Of a stretch of DNA of 64,000 bases, positions 33,091 through 44,239 are shown one piece after another. The translations under genes were made by a program, and so were the position numbers. Origin of the DNA: Cranoglanis bouderius (taxonomy: Eukaryota; Chordata; Actinopteri; Siluriformes; Cranoglanididae); the NCBI GenBank assembly GCA_023630585.1, contig CM042551.1, forward strand, positions 3,122,001 through 3,186,000, given 5' to 3'. Within the stretch, counting starts at the first letter, position 1; each line of letters starts with the position of its first letter. A model generated the notes under the pieces. The model ran no database searches. It saw nothing but the letters and a program-made list of their open reading frames with translations, and was not told the DNA's origin.

Positions 33091-33570
33091 CTGGAGGCCC
33101 AGCAGGAGGTCTCCTCAGCGGAGCTACCCCTGGAGATTAACGTGGCAACCTCCAGCCCCGAGCTCCAGTAGGAGGTCTCCCCAGCGGAATGCCCTCTGGA
33201 GGTTAACGTGGCAACCTCCAGCCCCGAGCTCCAGCCAGAGGCCCAGCAGGAGGTCTCCTCAGCGGAGCTGCCCCGGAGGTTAACATGGCAACCTCCAGCC
33301 GGAGGCCCAACAGGAGGTCTCCTCAGCGGAGCACCACCTGGAGGCTAACGTGGCAACCTCCAGCCCAGAGCTCCAGCTGGAGACCCAGCAGGAGGTCTCC
33401 CCAGCGGAGCGCCACCTGGAGGTTAATGTGGCAACCTCCAGCCCTGAGCTCCAGCAGGCGGTCTCCTCAGTGGAGCTGCCCCTGGAGGTTAATGTGGCAA
33501 CCTCCAGCCCTGAGCTCCAGCCAGAGACCCAGAAGGAGGTCTCCCCAGTGGAGCGCCCTCCGGAGGTCCA
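33000..33570 (+). repeat. 78-bp coding-derived minisatellite in the Gag tail
   Basis: About seven units encode variants of ELQLETQQEVSPAERHLEV plus NVATSSP. Indels shift the frame between units, so only parts remain open (33350-33757 is the longest in-frame stretch). The DNA unit contains CCCAGCAGGAGGTCTCC and GGAGGTTAACGTGGCAACC. Confidence 0.88.
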
Positions 33571-34471
33571 CGAGGGGACCTCTGTTCCTGTCCTGTTCCT
33601 GTCGGAGACCCAAGTGGGGTTCTCCGCTCCAGCCCTGTTCCCGCCGGAGGTTCACGAGGAGACCTCCACTCCTGTCCTGCGCCTGCCGGAGGTCCACGAG
33701 GGGACCTCTGCTCCTGTCCTGTTCATGCCGGAGGTCCACGAGGAGACCTCCGCCTAAGCCATGTTCCTGCCAGAGGTCCACAAGGAGACCTCCGCCCAAG
33801 CTACATTCCTGCTGGAGGTTCACGAGAAGACCTCCACTGCTGTCCTGCTCATGTCTGAGGTCCACAGGATGACCTCCTCTGAAGCCAAATCCATGTGAGA
33901 GGTCCACGGGATGACCTCCTCCCAAGCCAAGTCCATGTCAGAAGTCCACGGGATGACCTCCATTCCAAGTCCTAGTCCATATCTCAGTCCAGATCCATAC
34001 CCTAATCCAGAGTCCTGTTCCAGTCCATGCCTCAGTTCAGACCCAGAGTCCTTTCTCAGCCCAGAATCCAGTTCAGAATCCAGTCCAGTTTCTAGTTTAG
34101 TTTCCAGTTCAGGTTCAGATCCTGTTCCCAATCCAGTTTCCAGTCTAGGTCACAGTTCAGTATCCAGTCTAGTTTCCAGTCCAGAATCCACCTCTCTTTC
34201 CACCTATGTTTCCACCCCTGTCTCCAGCTCTGTCTCCAGCTCTGTCTCCGGCTCAGTTCCCAGTCAAGTTGCTAGTTCTGTTTCTAGTCTAGTTCCCAGT
34301 CTGGTACTCAGTCCAGATTCTAGTTCAGTTTTCAATCCAGTTTCCAATCCAGTCTCCTGTCTTGAATCCAGTCCTGTTCTCAGTCCTGTTCCCGGTCCAG
34401 TTCCCACTCAGGTTTCTGATTTCATCTCCAGCTCTGTTTCCAGCTCTGTTTCCAGCTCTGTTTCCAGCTAG
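33350..34471 (+). pseudogene. decayed continuation of the Gag tail
   Basis: In one frame (interrupted by stops near 33757 and 33898) it encodes the 26-residue repeats. Then come PPEVHEGTSVPVLF-like repeats of about 16 residues, then a Ser/Pro/Val region (SSPVSSLVSSS and similar) to TAG at 34471. It continues as Lys-Pro-Ser repeats (KPSSKPSTKPS) in another frame near 34690-34970. Together this suggests an ancestral tail of several hundred low-complexity residues where pol would normally lie. Confidence 0.6.
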
Positions 34472-34479
34472 GTTTCAGA

Positions 34480-34975
34480 TTTCGTTTCCAGTTATGTTTC
34501 TAGCCTAGTTTCCAGTCCTGTACCCAGTCCAGTTTCTAGTTCAGTTCTCAATCCTGTTTCCAATCCTGTTTCCAATCCTGTTTCCTGTCCTATTTCCTGT
34601 CCTATTTCCGAGTCTGTCTCCAAGTCTGTCTTCAAGTCTGTCTCCAATCCAGGTGCCAAGTCTGATTCCAGTCCTGGTTCCAGTCCAAGCTCTAAGCTAA
34701 GCCAAGCTCCTAGCTCCAAGCCAAGCACCAAGCCAAGTACCACGCCAAGCTTCAAACCAAGCACCAGGTCAGGCTCCAAGCTAAGCCAAGCTCCACGCTC
34801 CAAGCCAAGCACCAGGTCAAGCACCATGCTAAGCTCCAAACCAAGCTCCAAGCCAAGCTCCAAGCCAAGCACCAAGCCAAGCACCACGCCAAGCACCAGA
34901 TCAAGCACCATGTCAAGCACAGCTTTAAGTTCCAAGCCAAGTTCCAAGCCAAGTTCCAAGCCAAGTTCTCGTCCA
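34480..34975 (+). repeat. tandem repeats CCAGTCCTGTTT and CAAGCCAAGCACCA type
   Basis: Two successive low-complexity arrays in the element interior, with about 12- and 24-base periods. They give long open frames on both strands (for example 34492-35205 minus) that are not genes. Confidence 0.85.
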
Positions 34976-35142
34976 TGGCTGAAGAGACAACCAGACAAGC
35001 TCCACTCTGGCACTGGAACACTGGACATTACTAGCCTCGGGTCCTGGGGGGCAGACATTAGGATCCTGCCCAGGGGCCCAGGTCCGCCTGAGCGGTTAGA
35101 ACTTTCGGCGCTTCGGGGGCAGCGCCTTTTGGGGGGGGGCTC

Positions 35143-35715
35143 TGTTAGAGAACCCCTCGCACTCGGAGTCGCTCGCAAAGCGAACGACTCATTTCCACAT
35201 TCCATGTTCCACGCTGCTACGGAGAACAGTGTACTTCCGCATTCACAAAAACCCGCCGGACTGATTCATTCATAAATTAACATTTTGTTTACTTTGCCAT
35301 GTGCTTGTGTTTTCATTTACGTCATGTCTCTGCCCCCGTTTGTTCATTGGTTCTTTGCTTTTTGTTCACGTCATGGCTCCGCCTCCTTATGTTAATTGGT
35401 TTTCCGTTTCATTGTGATTATTAGTTTCAGGTGTTTTCAGTTTTACCTACCTAAATACCTAAGTAAGTAAGTGAATGTGTTGCCTTTACCTCGCGGTTCA
35501 TGGACTATGGATTATTCTCTCGTTACCTTTTGGATCTATGCCTTGCCCTTGTGAATTCTTGTTTTGCCTTTTGGGAATATACTCGTTTTTGCTTCTTTGG
35601 ATTGTTGTTTGTTTTCGACCTTGCTTTTGTGTTCCTTTACTTTTGAATTAAGTTCCTAATGAACTGACCTTTTCCCCAGCGAATGCATCCAGCCTCTCCT
35701 CCGTGTTACATAACA
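35143..35715 (+). repeat. 3' LTR (573 bp)
   Basis: Same ends as the 5' LTR. It has single instead of double copy of the TTCATGGACTATGG segment and lacks the GTCTCGTTGTCTTTGG stretch present in the 5' LTR. Confidence 0.92.
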
Positions 35716-35832
35716 CCTACAGTGTAGAATTAACTTATACAGTGTAGAATTAACTCATACAGTGAGGAATTAATTCCAACAGTGTAGAATTAACTCATAT
35801 AGAGTGGAATTAACTCCTACAGTGTAAAAAGC
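35716..35832 (+). repeat. 20-bp minisatellite, right part
   Basis: Five to six further units of the ACAGTGTAGAATTAACTCAT array, beginning with the target duplication CCTAC. Confidence 0.9.
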
Positions 35833-36285
35833 CATATAATTATGTGAGTGAGGAATGTACATCAATGGCCTGACAATGACTGCTGAGAATTTAAGGGAGG
35901 TATGATGTTTGTTTATATATTAAGCTGTATAAAGTCATAGTAGTGTCATGATGAGGCTCTGTGCTTATGCCAGTGTCTCTCAGAAAAAAATAAAAAATAA
36001 TAAAAAGCAGAAAGAGCTCAGGGATATGGTATTTATTTACCTTCATGAGCAGAACAATCAGATCAGCATTTAATCTGATTGTCGACTTAAAGGCAAAGAA
36101 AAACATGTCCCAAGGTGAATAAATAAAATGTTAGGATGTTAAAGTGAGCAATGAGGGCCATGTGGATGTATAATTGTATACAGAGTGACTTAATTAACCA
36201 TAGAGGAAACAAAGAGGGCACGCTTTTAGTTTCTTTCTTTTTTTTAACCTTTGTATACATTCCCTTGTATAAAGGCTACAGTCAC
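35833..36285. other. intergenic, no gene seen
   Basis: AT-rich, no repeat or coding signal recognised. Confidence 0.5.
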
Positions 36286-36287
36286 TT

Positions 36288-36432
36288 ATTGTAAATAACC
36301 ACTCTTTACAACCGTGGTAAGCAGAAAAAGTATCTCAGACCGCACAACCTGGCGAACCTTGAGGCAGATGGGCTACAACAGCAGAATACCAGAAGTCCTC
36401 AGGTTCCACACCTGTCAGCCAAGTTTCCAAGA
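36288..36432 (+). pseudogene. short Tc1-like remnant
   Basis: ACCACTCTTTACAACCGTGG, then AGCAGAAAAAGTATCTCAGA, then GGGCTACAACAGCAGAATAC: an interior transposase segment of the same common fish Tc1 family as 11085-11458 (read there on the other strand). Only about 145 bases survive. Confidence 0.7.
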
Positions 36433-36549
36433 GCCTTATTACGGATAGCCATAGCCAAGGGAGAAAAACACTGGCGTGTGACGCACAATAAAAAAAAGAA
36501 TCCAAGTTGATCCAATTATTTTATTTATAAAGATTAAAAAAGATTAGAG

Positions 36550-37135
36550 GGGACTTTATAAAAGCTTACTGCAGCAAATTAATCCCTGACCAAAGCCAAA
36601 TTTGTGCAATGTATTTAAAAAAAAAAATTCATTAACATTCAACACAATCAAAAGGCTTTTTAGCATCTAACATTAACTAAATCTCTGGACAAACTGACAG
36701 AATAATAGTCATGGCTCCCCTGATGTTACAAAAGGGATAACCTGCACTTAATAAAACCATTCAGTTCATTATGAATGTTGTGCAAAACCCATTCCAGCCA
36801 TCGCGCGATGACTCTGGCTAGAACGTTCCTGTAGACAGTGAGGAGACTAATTGGTTTGGTCTTTTTTTTTTTTTTTTTTTAGTCCAGTACCCTTGATGAA
36901 CAAGCTTTAAAAGAATTGAGTACTGCCTCGCACAAATTGACGAGAAGTGAATTTGAAGTAATACTTTTGTCCCAGTCTTTGTCATGAAAATCGAATTTAA
37001 TAAACACAGGGAAGAAAGAACCAGGGAAAATAAAATTGCATTGTTTTGAAGTGGCATTAATACGAGTTTCAAAAAAATATTAGCGAGAGATGTTTTGTTG
37101 AATGAAGGAACCATATTAAGAGCTGTGACAGTGTG
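36550..37135 (-). pseudogene. L1-like LINE ORF2, reverse transcriptase part
   Basis: The minus strand, with frame slips and stops, encodes RPNQLVS...NVLARVIARWLEWVLHNI, then LNGFIKCR, LDAKKPFDCVE-like and IWLWSGIN...FIKSPL. These correspond in order to the RPISLL, ILA.RL...I...QTGFI.GR, LD.EKAFD and FGFG..F...I..LY.SP landmarks of L1-clade reverse transcriptases. A poly-T run interrupts it near 36860. Dead copy. Confidence 0.7.
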
Positions 37136-37910
37136 GGGAAAAAAAAACCATGATTCACAATTTCGTTCTTGATCCCTCTGGAAATTCGAGAAACCTTGGT
37201 GTAATGTTATAGTTCTCGATGAAAGTCGTAAGCCTTACCTAGTCAATTGGTCATGTAGGGTTCTCCTAAACCTCAAATTATTCCACAAAACATCTCCAAT
37301 GAGGCTACTCAGGTACTCAATAAGTGACGCTTGCACCTCCTGCTGTGCGGTCATTGCAATTAGTCCAGGTCCAGCCATTATTTACATTTACATTTAGGAG
37401 TTAGTAAAGCAAAGAAACCAGCACAATTAAAAAAAATAATTTGTGTAGATTTACTGCTTGTTTAAGTGTTTTGTAAAGATGTAAGTCTTCAGTCTTTATT
37501 TGAAGGCATCCAGCTGTTCAGTCAGCCAGGGGAAGTTCATTCCAATGCCTGAGTGCCAATACGGAGAAGAGTAGTGATGAATGCTATCCATCCCAAGTAG
37601 CAAATTGATGTTGGCCAAGCATCCATTTTGAGTGGCTATGTTGGCTCTCCCTAAATAACTTTGTGCCAGTGTAAAAAGAAGCTCTTTTCTTAACGACTCT
37701 GCCAACATTGGGCCAACATTGGCAAGGTGGATTGGCCAATCGCTGTTCTAATGGACAAAATTACATTGGGCCAATGTTGGCACCCAATTTTGACATGGCT
37801 GACGTAATTCTGTCCATTGGGCCAACAAAAAAAAATCCACCTAGACAATGGAGCTTGAGTAATCTACAGGATCCACAGTCCAGAGTGTCCTTGTCTATTT
37901 TAAAAATATA
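37136..37910. other. unclassified insert-rich stretch between the LINE pieces
   Basis: Contains GCCAACATTGG words repeated in both orientations at 37700-37815 (GGGCCAACATTGG, CCAATGTTGGC), a possible degraded transposon. No coding region is recognised. It interrupts the L1-like ORF together with the following SINE. Confidence 0.4.
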
Positions 37911-38123
37911 AGAAGAAGAAGCATTTATTTGTCATATATACAAATAAATTATTTTCTTTGCATATCCCAAGTTGTTAGTAAGCTGGGGTCAGAGCGCAGG
38001 GTCAGCCATGATATGGCACCCCTGGAGCAGGAAGGGTTAAGGGCCCAACGGTGGCAGCTTGGCGGGGCTGGGTCTTGTTCTGATCAGTAACACAATGCCA
38101 TAACCGTTGAGCCACCGCTGCCC
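37911..38123 (-). repeat. tRNA-derived SINE with TTTATTTGTCA tail
   Basis: Minus strand: GGGCAGCGGTGGCTCAACGG head, GCCGCCACCGTTGGGCCC-like segment, TTAACCCTTCCTGCTCCAGG, CCTGCGCTCTGACCCCAGC, and a tail with ATGACAAATAAATGC. The head resembles the family at 26827; the tail is different and resembles 41210-41300. Confidence 0.82.
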
Positions 38124-38194
38124 ATAATGAGATTGATTCTTGAGAAAGAGGGAGAATAATCAAAGAGTTAAATCGTTATCAAACCCCAGTAAAG

Positions 38195-38820
38195 AATGTC
38201 TTGAAAAGGCTTGGGCTTTCTTGCGGTTTTGCCACTTTACACAGATTCTATGGCCAGAATGATCTCCTTATTGTTCGGGGGCAGCTCCAATTCCGCCTTT
38301 GCAATAGCATTAATTTTAGTAATAGGGCGGCCAGTGAAAAATCTCTCCATTTGCGAAACATGAGAAATAGAATCAGTATGAAATAAAGACAGTCAATGAT
38401 ATCTACAGGGTGCATAGTAATGTTCAAATTTAGGGGGTAATATTCTAAGCAGATCGCTCTTTCAGTTGAAGGGGCCAAGACCTTTCCGGCTTTATCACCA
38501 CACTCAAAGTAAGATTGCCGCAATTGCAGTAATAATTGCTCGGCCTGGCTTGTAGAAAGCAAATTAAATCTAGATTGAAGTGCTATTCTCTTTTTGAAAA
38601 TCTCAGGGTCGGCCGAGGCGGCATAAAGCGCACTGAGGCATGAGATATCATCGCGTGACTCAGATAGTTTAGTTTTACGTCACCGATTTTGAAAAGATGA
38701 ACGCGAGATCATCTGACCTTGGACAAAAGCCTTTAATGCCCCCCCAGATGGTAGAGGAGGACATGTCTGGGCTGCAATTGATGTCCAAAAAAAAACAACG
38801 TTGTGATTAGAGAGGCGAGG
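38195..38820 (-). pseudogene. L1-like LINE ORF2, segment upstream of the RT core
   Basis: The minus strand reads STIWGALKAFVQGQMISRSS, then ESRDDISCLSALYAASADPE and LLSTSQAEQLLLQLRQSYFE plus CGDKAGK. This is the connector between endonuclease and reverse transcriptase in fish L1/Tx1-type ORF2 (WEALKA..RG.II, LL..R..YFE.G.KAGK.LA). Then come frame breaks. It precedes the RT piece at 36550-37135 in the same orientation. Confidence 0.78.
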
Positions 38821-39183
38821 AAGTAAGTGAAAGCACTGTTGGAGAGTGAGGGAGTTAAAACACCCAGGATTTGGGAATTAGAAGCTTGTTGGGGAATAAG
38901 TGCAGAATGGATAAGTCCTCATGGTGAGAGATAACAAAAAAATACCACATGAGCAGGGTTTAACTTTGAACAGTAGCACGTTATGAATAAAAATAGTAGT
39001 CGATTGAGGACTATATGGGTGAAATAAGTGCTGGGGGAAAAAAAGATCCATGCTTTCCTAGTGAAGTAATTGGAATATGCTTAACATCCCTCTCAGCTCT
39101 CTAGGAAAGTGTGGATGTGCTGTTGATTAAAGGAGGAATTAAGAACTCAGTTAATGTTATTCCCTCATAATGAGATTTTTTTA

Positions 39184-39188
<5 letters not shown>

Positions 39189-39257
<69 letters not shown>
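39189..39257. repeat. (TA)n microsatellite with poly-T
   Basis: About 34 TA units followed by a T run. Confidence 0.95.
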
Positions 39258-39270
<13 letters not shown>

Positions 39271-41205
39271 CATTTTAGTATGTATTATTTGTCTTATTTT
39301 TACTGACATGTTCCATTTATATGGCTTTTATATTATTTAAACTATTGTACTTTTTTCTATTTATAGATACTTTTTATTAAATGTATATTTAATAATTTAT
39401 ATTGTTATATTGTTATATCATATTTTCCCCCTTTCCGTCATGGCTATTATTTCTTTCATTAATATTATTTCGTATTTCGAATATATGCAAGGTGTTATAT
39501 ATGTAAATAGAGATAATTATTCTTATTTTTGTGCTAACTTTTTTTTTTTTTTTTTTTTAATATAGTTTAGCTGATAAACCATGGATCATTCCAGTCTGGT
39601 GTGTAATTTCTCACTAATAAAACCTGCGCACAGTAAATACAGCCTGAAACAGTATCTTAAGAATATAATGATAGTGCTCTAGATAGTTCTGCCTCAACAC
39701 AGGAAGAAAAGTGAGCGCGTTTATTGATCCGGATTGCAACTCCCCTAGATTTACTTTGTAATTTCGGCTACAGCACCTGGTCCACCGATCTCCTGCAGAA
39801 AATCAGTGTGGGCTTGTGGTCCCTCGAGGTGAGAGAAGATGTTGTTTCTTTTAACCGGCCAGTTTAAGCCTTTGACACTCCAGCTGGCAGAGTTGCCAAA
39901 CTTACAAAGGAGGGCAGAGTGTAGAGAAAATAGTTTAATGATTATGTTCTTTGGAGCCAGAAAGGATTTAGCAGGGCTGGTTTTAAGGGTTTAAAAAAAA
40001 TGCTAACAGATGAAGGCCACTCAAGAACTGGCCATGGTTTGATGTGAGACAGACTTTTATAAGGCGTACATGTTAGCAACCTCCAGCTTGTAGCTCAAGT
40101 GTGAAACTAAAGAAGCAAAGCAAAAGTTTGAATAAACTTGGTGTAAGTGTGAAATTGTGTATACTTTATTTTTTGTTAGAAAGTTCCTTTAAGAGTATGG
40201 CTGGAATAGCAGAACTTTGATTCATAAACGTGTCACAAAAAAACAAAACATAATATTTTGAGTTATTTAAGGTCAGAGACATGGGTTCCACAAAAAAAAC
40301 AAAAAAACGATCCAACAACTCTCCTTTTACCTTGTAGCTCAAAATGCACATCAATGTCAATCTTCACCAAAAACTGGTTTTACATTAATTAATTAATTAA
40401 TTCATCCATCTTAAGTATTATGGATGAGTTGTGGTGGATCCGGAGCCCACTTAAAATGTTCCCTTTACCCCAAATTACCGTAATGCAACACTGCTATCTG
40501 TATCTGTTTACCGCATATCTAAGTATGCATATCTTTATCTGTATTCAGATTTAAACCCGAAGTGGGTGTGGCCTAAACTGGAAGGTTTTTCTTTTTCTTT
40601 TCAAACTCAGCAACAGCATTGCAGTTCACAATAAACACAACAGAGATGTGCACAGGACGCTTTAAAAAAAAAAATCATACTTGCGCTCTTATTATTGTTT
40701 GCGATATTTTCTAATGGATTGTAGTCCTAGCCGGATTTAAACCACTGTCACCCCTGAGCATGCAGTTACTAAGTATAAATGAATGAATGCTGCAAATGCA
40801 GCACATTAATGTGGTCTTATTTTTTACACAATGTCACTTTTCATTTATAAAGTAGCAAAAAGAAACGCAACTCTGCCAGGTCTGAGCAAAATTTGCAGCC
40901 CGACTAAAGTCCAAAAAGCTCATGCATTTGAAATGGGAGATGCATTTTTCTTTCTTTTTTTTTCTTCTTCTGAGTATCTGCATGGGAAACAAGGTATCTG
41001 TGATCTTCCTTTTAATCATCACCTGGTACCGACATTATCCACTGCATGGTCAGCTTTTCCTTCTCTCAATGTTTGCAATATATCTTTAGAAAAGAAATGG
41101 TTACCCTGTCTGCACTTGCACTTCCCCTTTGTTTGCCATAGACGCCCCCTCCCCCCTCATGCGATTAAAAAAAATAATAATCAAATCAAATCAAATTTTA
41201 AAAAA
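39258..41205. other. intergenic, no gene seen
   Basis: AT-rich; poly-T at 39539-39559. No coding sequence is convincing. The 125-codon frame at 40831-41208 lacks any recognisable motif and spans homopolymers. Confidence 0.5.
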
Positions 41206-41207
41206 TG

Positions 41208-41620
41208 AAATCAAACTTTATTTGTCACATACATGACCATGCATAGTATGACACGCAGTGAAATGCTTTTTACGACCGCACCGATATATAAACAGAAAAA
41301 AATATATATATATATAATAGATTAAAACAAATAAATAAATAAATAAAAAAGAAGACTATAATATAATAGAGAATAAAACTAGAATATATGAACAGACAAA
41401 TTTTACCATTTAGAATATAATACAAAAATGACAATTATATATAGTAAAATAGTAAATTTACAAAAACATTTACAGTTATACTAAATGGAGTAGAAAAACG
41501 GTACACGTGCAAATAAGGTGCGCAAATTTTAGGGAGTGCAAAATATGATGTGTGAATGTAAAGAAGTGCATGAAGTAAATGAACGCAACAGCTAAAAACA
41601 TCTCGTCGTATAACACTTTC
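41208..41620 (-). repeat. interspersed repeat with TTTATTTGTCACATACATG end
   Basis: Begins AAACTTTATTTGTCACATAC, then GACACGCAGTGAAATGCTTT and TACGACCGCACCGATATATA, then an A-rich middle and GCAAATAAGGTGCGCAAATT / GGGAGTGCAAAATATG words. This is a recurrent teleost repeat, orientation inferred from the tail. Confidence 0.6.
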
Positions 41621-42946
41621 ATTAGACGCATTATATAGAAAAGCAGGTACAAACTGACTCCGGTAGAAACGTTCTTCCCTCAATGTTCATCCCAAATTTC
41701 TTTGAGTCTTTGAGTGGCAGGTTGTTGTGATGGACGCTGACACAGCACCAGGCCTCTATGAACGAGCGGAGCTTAGTATCCATCACACTGCTGTGTCCTT
41801 GCTGTGATTATGGCGGCTTTGCGCTGTCACACACCCGGGCGCTGGCATCCTGCGGTCGGCCTCTTGAAACACGCCAGTAACTCTCCTCTCGGGATTTGCG
41901 CGATGCAGCGGAAATCCTGTGTGAAATCATACACGGGTGTGACGACAAGAGCGCACAGCATTTCTGAGGACCTTATTGTACCTTATTACTTAACAGTTCA
42001 CGGTTTTATGCTGAACCATCACATCTGAACCTGAATGTGATAGATAGAGAGACAGATAGAGAGACAGAAAGAGAGTGAGAGAGAGAGAAAGGAAAATTAA
42101 GAGGCATGAAATATTCAACACACACACTTTTTATTTATATATATGCAGTACGTGTTCTGGAGGAAATGTGAGAATGTCATTATATTTTTTAGGTGCAATG
42201 TGCTCTTGCTTCTATAGCAACATGAAATGACAAGCTATTCCGCAGCGCCGACGTTGTCTATAAACAATGCGTGAAAGATAATTTATGTATGCATTCGGTT
42301 TTCAACAGCGCATTAAGACGTGTGTGAACCTGAACCTCGCTGCCTGATGGGTAAACACACACCAGAGCCACGGCAGAGGGAGAACGGAGAAATGGAGGAA
42401 CAGACATGGCTGCAGCTGTTCCTTCGCCCCGGCACTCTTTTGTGGACTGTCAGTAGTGCACGGCTTTTTTTCCCCTTGTGCATGTGTGTGTGTGTTTGGG
42501 TAGTGCACAGATTTCCGTGTTACAATAATGACTGCACAGAAAATACCTAGTATATTTAAATCCAGTAACGGAGAAGTAATCATATTTTTCAACTTTAAAA
42601 ACAATAATAAAAATTCTATGCAATTTCACTTCCTTTTATTGTCGTAGTTTTTTTTTTTTTTTTTTTCCCCTGCATGTCACTTTACATCATAGTTAACGCA
42701 CAAGTGTGGATTTGAAGATACTGAAAATTGTTCGGCTGTATTTCTGGTGGCCCCAAGAGAGAAAAAAAAAAAGAGATATGCAAAAAAGCACACTTTATTA
42801 TTATTTAACGAGAAGGTTTATGAATCAGGCAGTCGCAGGGGATCTCCTTATGGTCTGAAAACAACACAAACTGCAATTTATGTAACTTGATTAGGTATCT
42901 AACTAACTATGTAACTAATTTCAAAACGTCATGGGAAGGAGCCATC

Positions 42947-43093
42947 ATGAAGCGTTCACGTCTTTCCGGGGCGGAAAAACACGAAAAGAAAAAAACAGAA
43001 GAGGAAAATCTGTCGCAAAAAGGCTGGTATGAAATTCACGCTAATCAACTGGATTTAGTCAGCGTGGCCGCTTCTCTTGCTTCTGCTTGTTGA
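42947..43093 (+). pseudogene. possible hAT-type transposase N-terminal fragment
   Basis: Encodes MKRSRLSGAEKHEKKKTEEE then NLSQKGWYEIHANQ and stops after 48 codons. A start of the type M.R..LSGA..RK.K.EEE is common in ZMYM/hAT-like transposases of fish. Too short to be sure. Confidence 0.35.
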
Positions 43094-43131
43094 TGTAACT
43101 GAAATGGAAAAAGTTAGTGGCTAACTATCTA

Positions 43132-43449
43132 GAGTCATGGTGGCGCCAAAGGGGCACAAAACTACACTACCCTACACTATCAGCCCCTGCACGTCACATG
43201 TCTCACTAATCACTCTCACCTGTGTCTCATTATGCCTCGATAGCACCGCTATATAAGTTCTATTTTTGCACACTCTCATTGTCAAGCTTCTGTTGTTGTT
43301 GTTTGTTGTCATGTGTGCCCCAGTATCACTTATAGTTTTTTTGCCTTGTAATCACAGTTCATACTTATGGTTCTTGTTTTCACGTTTTTGTCTGCACTTT
43401 ATTAATAAATTGTCTGTGCTTACATCCGCCCTCGCTTCCCATACCTGAC
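43132..43449 (+). repeat. solo-LTR-like segment
   Basis: About 320 bases with a TATATAA box (43250-43256) and an AATAAA signal (43404-43409) at spacing normal for an LTR, starting near GTCATGGTGGCGCC and ending near CATACCTGACG. No clear target duplication was found and no second copy is in the window. Confidence 0.45.
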
Positions 43450-43580
43450 GGCTAGCTCTGACACATGTTAAGCTGCTAGCTAGTTACTACCAGCTTCGAC
43501 AATAGTAGCCTGTGACGCATCCAAGATAATGAAGTATTGATTCTTGCATATAAAGATAATGATATGATTGTTGTGGTGTT

Positions 43581-43613
43581 GGGTGGGGTGGGGTGGGGTG
43601 GGGTTGGCGAGGG
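43581..43613 (+). other. G-rich run, G-quadruplex candidate
   Basis: Five consecutive GGGG(T) blocks separated by single T residues. Confidence 0.7.
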
Positions 43614-43874
43614 TCACTTAAGGCCACCAAATGTTCAGAAACAGAGCCATGATGGGTTGGTACGGGTGTGCTGGTACCTGAGAGAACACACAATTGTGGA
43701 CGCCAAGTTATCTCAAACATTAGGTAAAATGTGACATATATTTTGTGCATTTGGCATCTGAGTGAAATACATGTGTGGCAGAAATCTATCCAAACTGCTG
43801 AACTGACTTGGACCCAACACTGGCTGTGTGGCACTCCTAAATTTTAAACTCACCATTTTTCTGGTCACCATGTC

Positions 43875-44235
43875 CCTAAGACCGTGTTGTAATGTGGTGG
43901 GAACATTTTGCCAAAGCACCACTGGCTGTCACATCGTTTACGGACTCGTTAATTCTCCACCACGCCACCAGAGGGCAACCGCCCCCGAGGTCTAGAAACT
44001 TTTACTCGTTTGTTCTTTCCATTTCCTGTTGGTTATATGTTCCTATGTTATATAAAGCGCACGGACATACAGAAAAAAATCCGAAGCATTGCAGTTAACA
44101 TTTGCATCAATTTCATTCTCGACGTCACCTTACTGTCCAGTGCTTCACCTGTGAATGCCTTTTTTTTTCCGGGATTGTGTTAATAAACTCCTGCACATGG
44201 ATCCTCACTATTTCCACGAGTCTCCTTTGTTACAC
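43875..44235 (+). repeat. second LTR-like segment
   Basis: Contains TATATAAA (44049-44056) and AATAAA (44182-44187) at LTR-like spacing. Begins TGTTGTAATGTGG and ends CTTTGTTACA, so TG...CA termini. No target duplication is evident. Confidence 0.35.
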
Positions 44236-44239
44236 TGGC

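Larger units (their letters stand above)
31673..35715 (+). mobile_element. LTR retroelement with Gag-zinc finger ORF and no pol
   Basis: Two direct repeats, 31673-32372 and 35143-35715, each begin TGTTAGAGAACCCCTCGCAC and end TGTTACATAACA. The 5-base target duplication CCTAC (31668-31672 and 35716-35720) is perfect. A G-run (near 35131-35142) before the 3' LTR serves as polypurine tract. Directly after the 5' LTR comes GAATACTCCGCCCAAC then ATG, a leader reminiscent of Sushi-type Ty3 elements, some of which are thought to self-prime. The 2.8-kb interior encodes one Gag-like protein and a long repetitive tail. No protease, reverse transcriptase, RNase H or integrase motif was found, so it must be non-autonomous. 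Confidence 0.9.

Noticed and set aside
33285..33872. 195-codon Arg/Ser/Pro-rich frame inside the LTR element
   Set aside because: Out of frame with the Gag tail. The low-complexity product arises from reading the 78-bp repeats in another frame.
34492..35205. 237-codon minus-strand frame rich in LELGLELGL repeats
   Set aside because: Antisense shadow of the tandem repeats in the LTR element interior; crosses into the 3' LTR.
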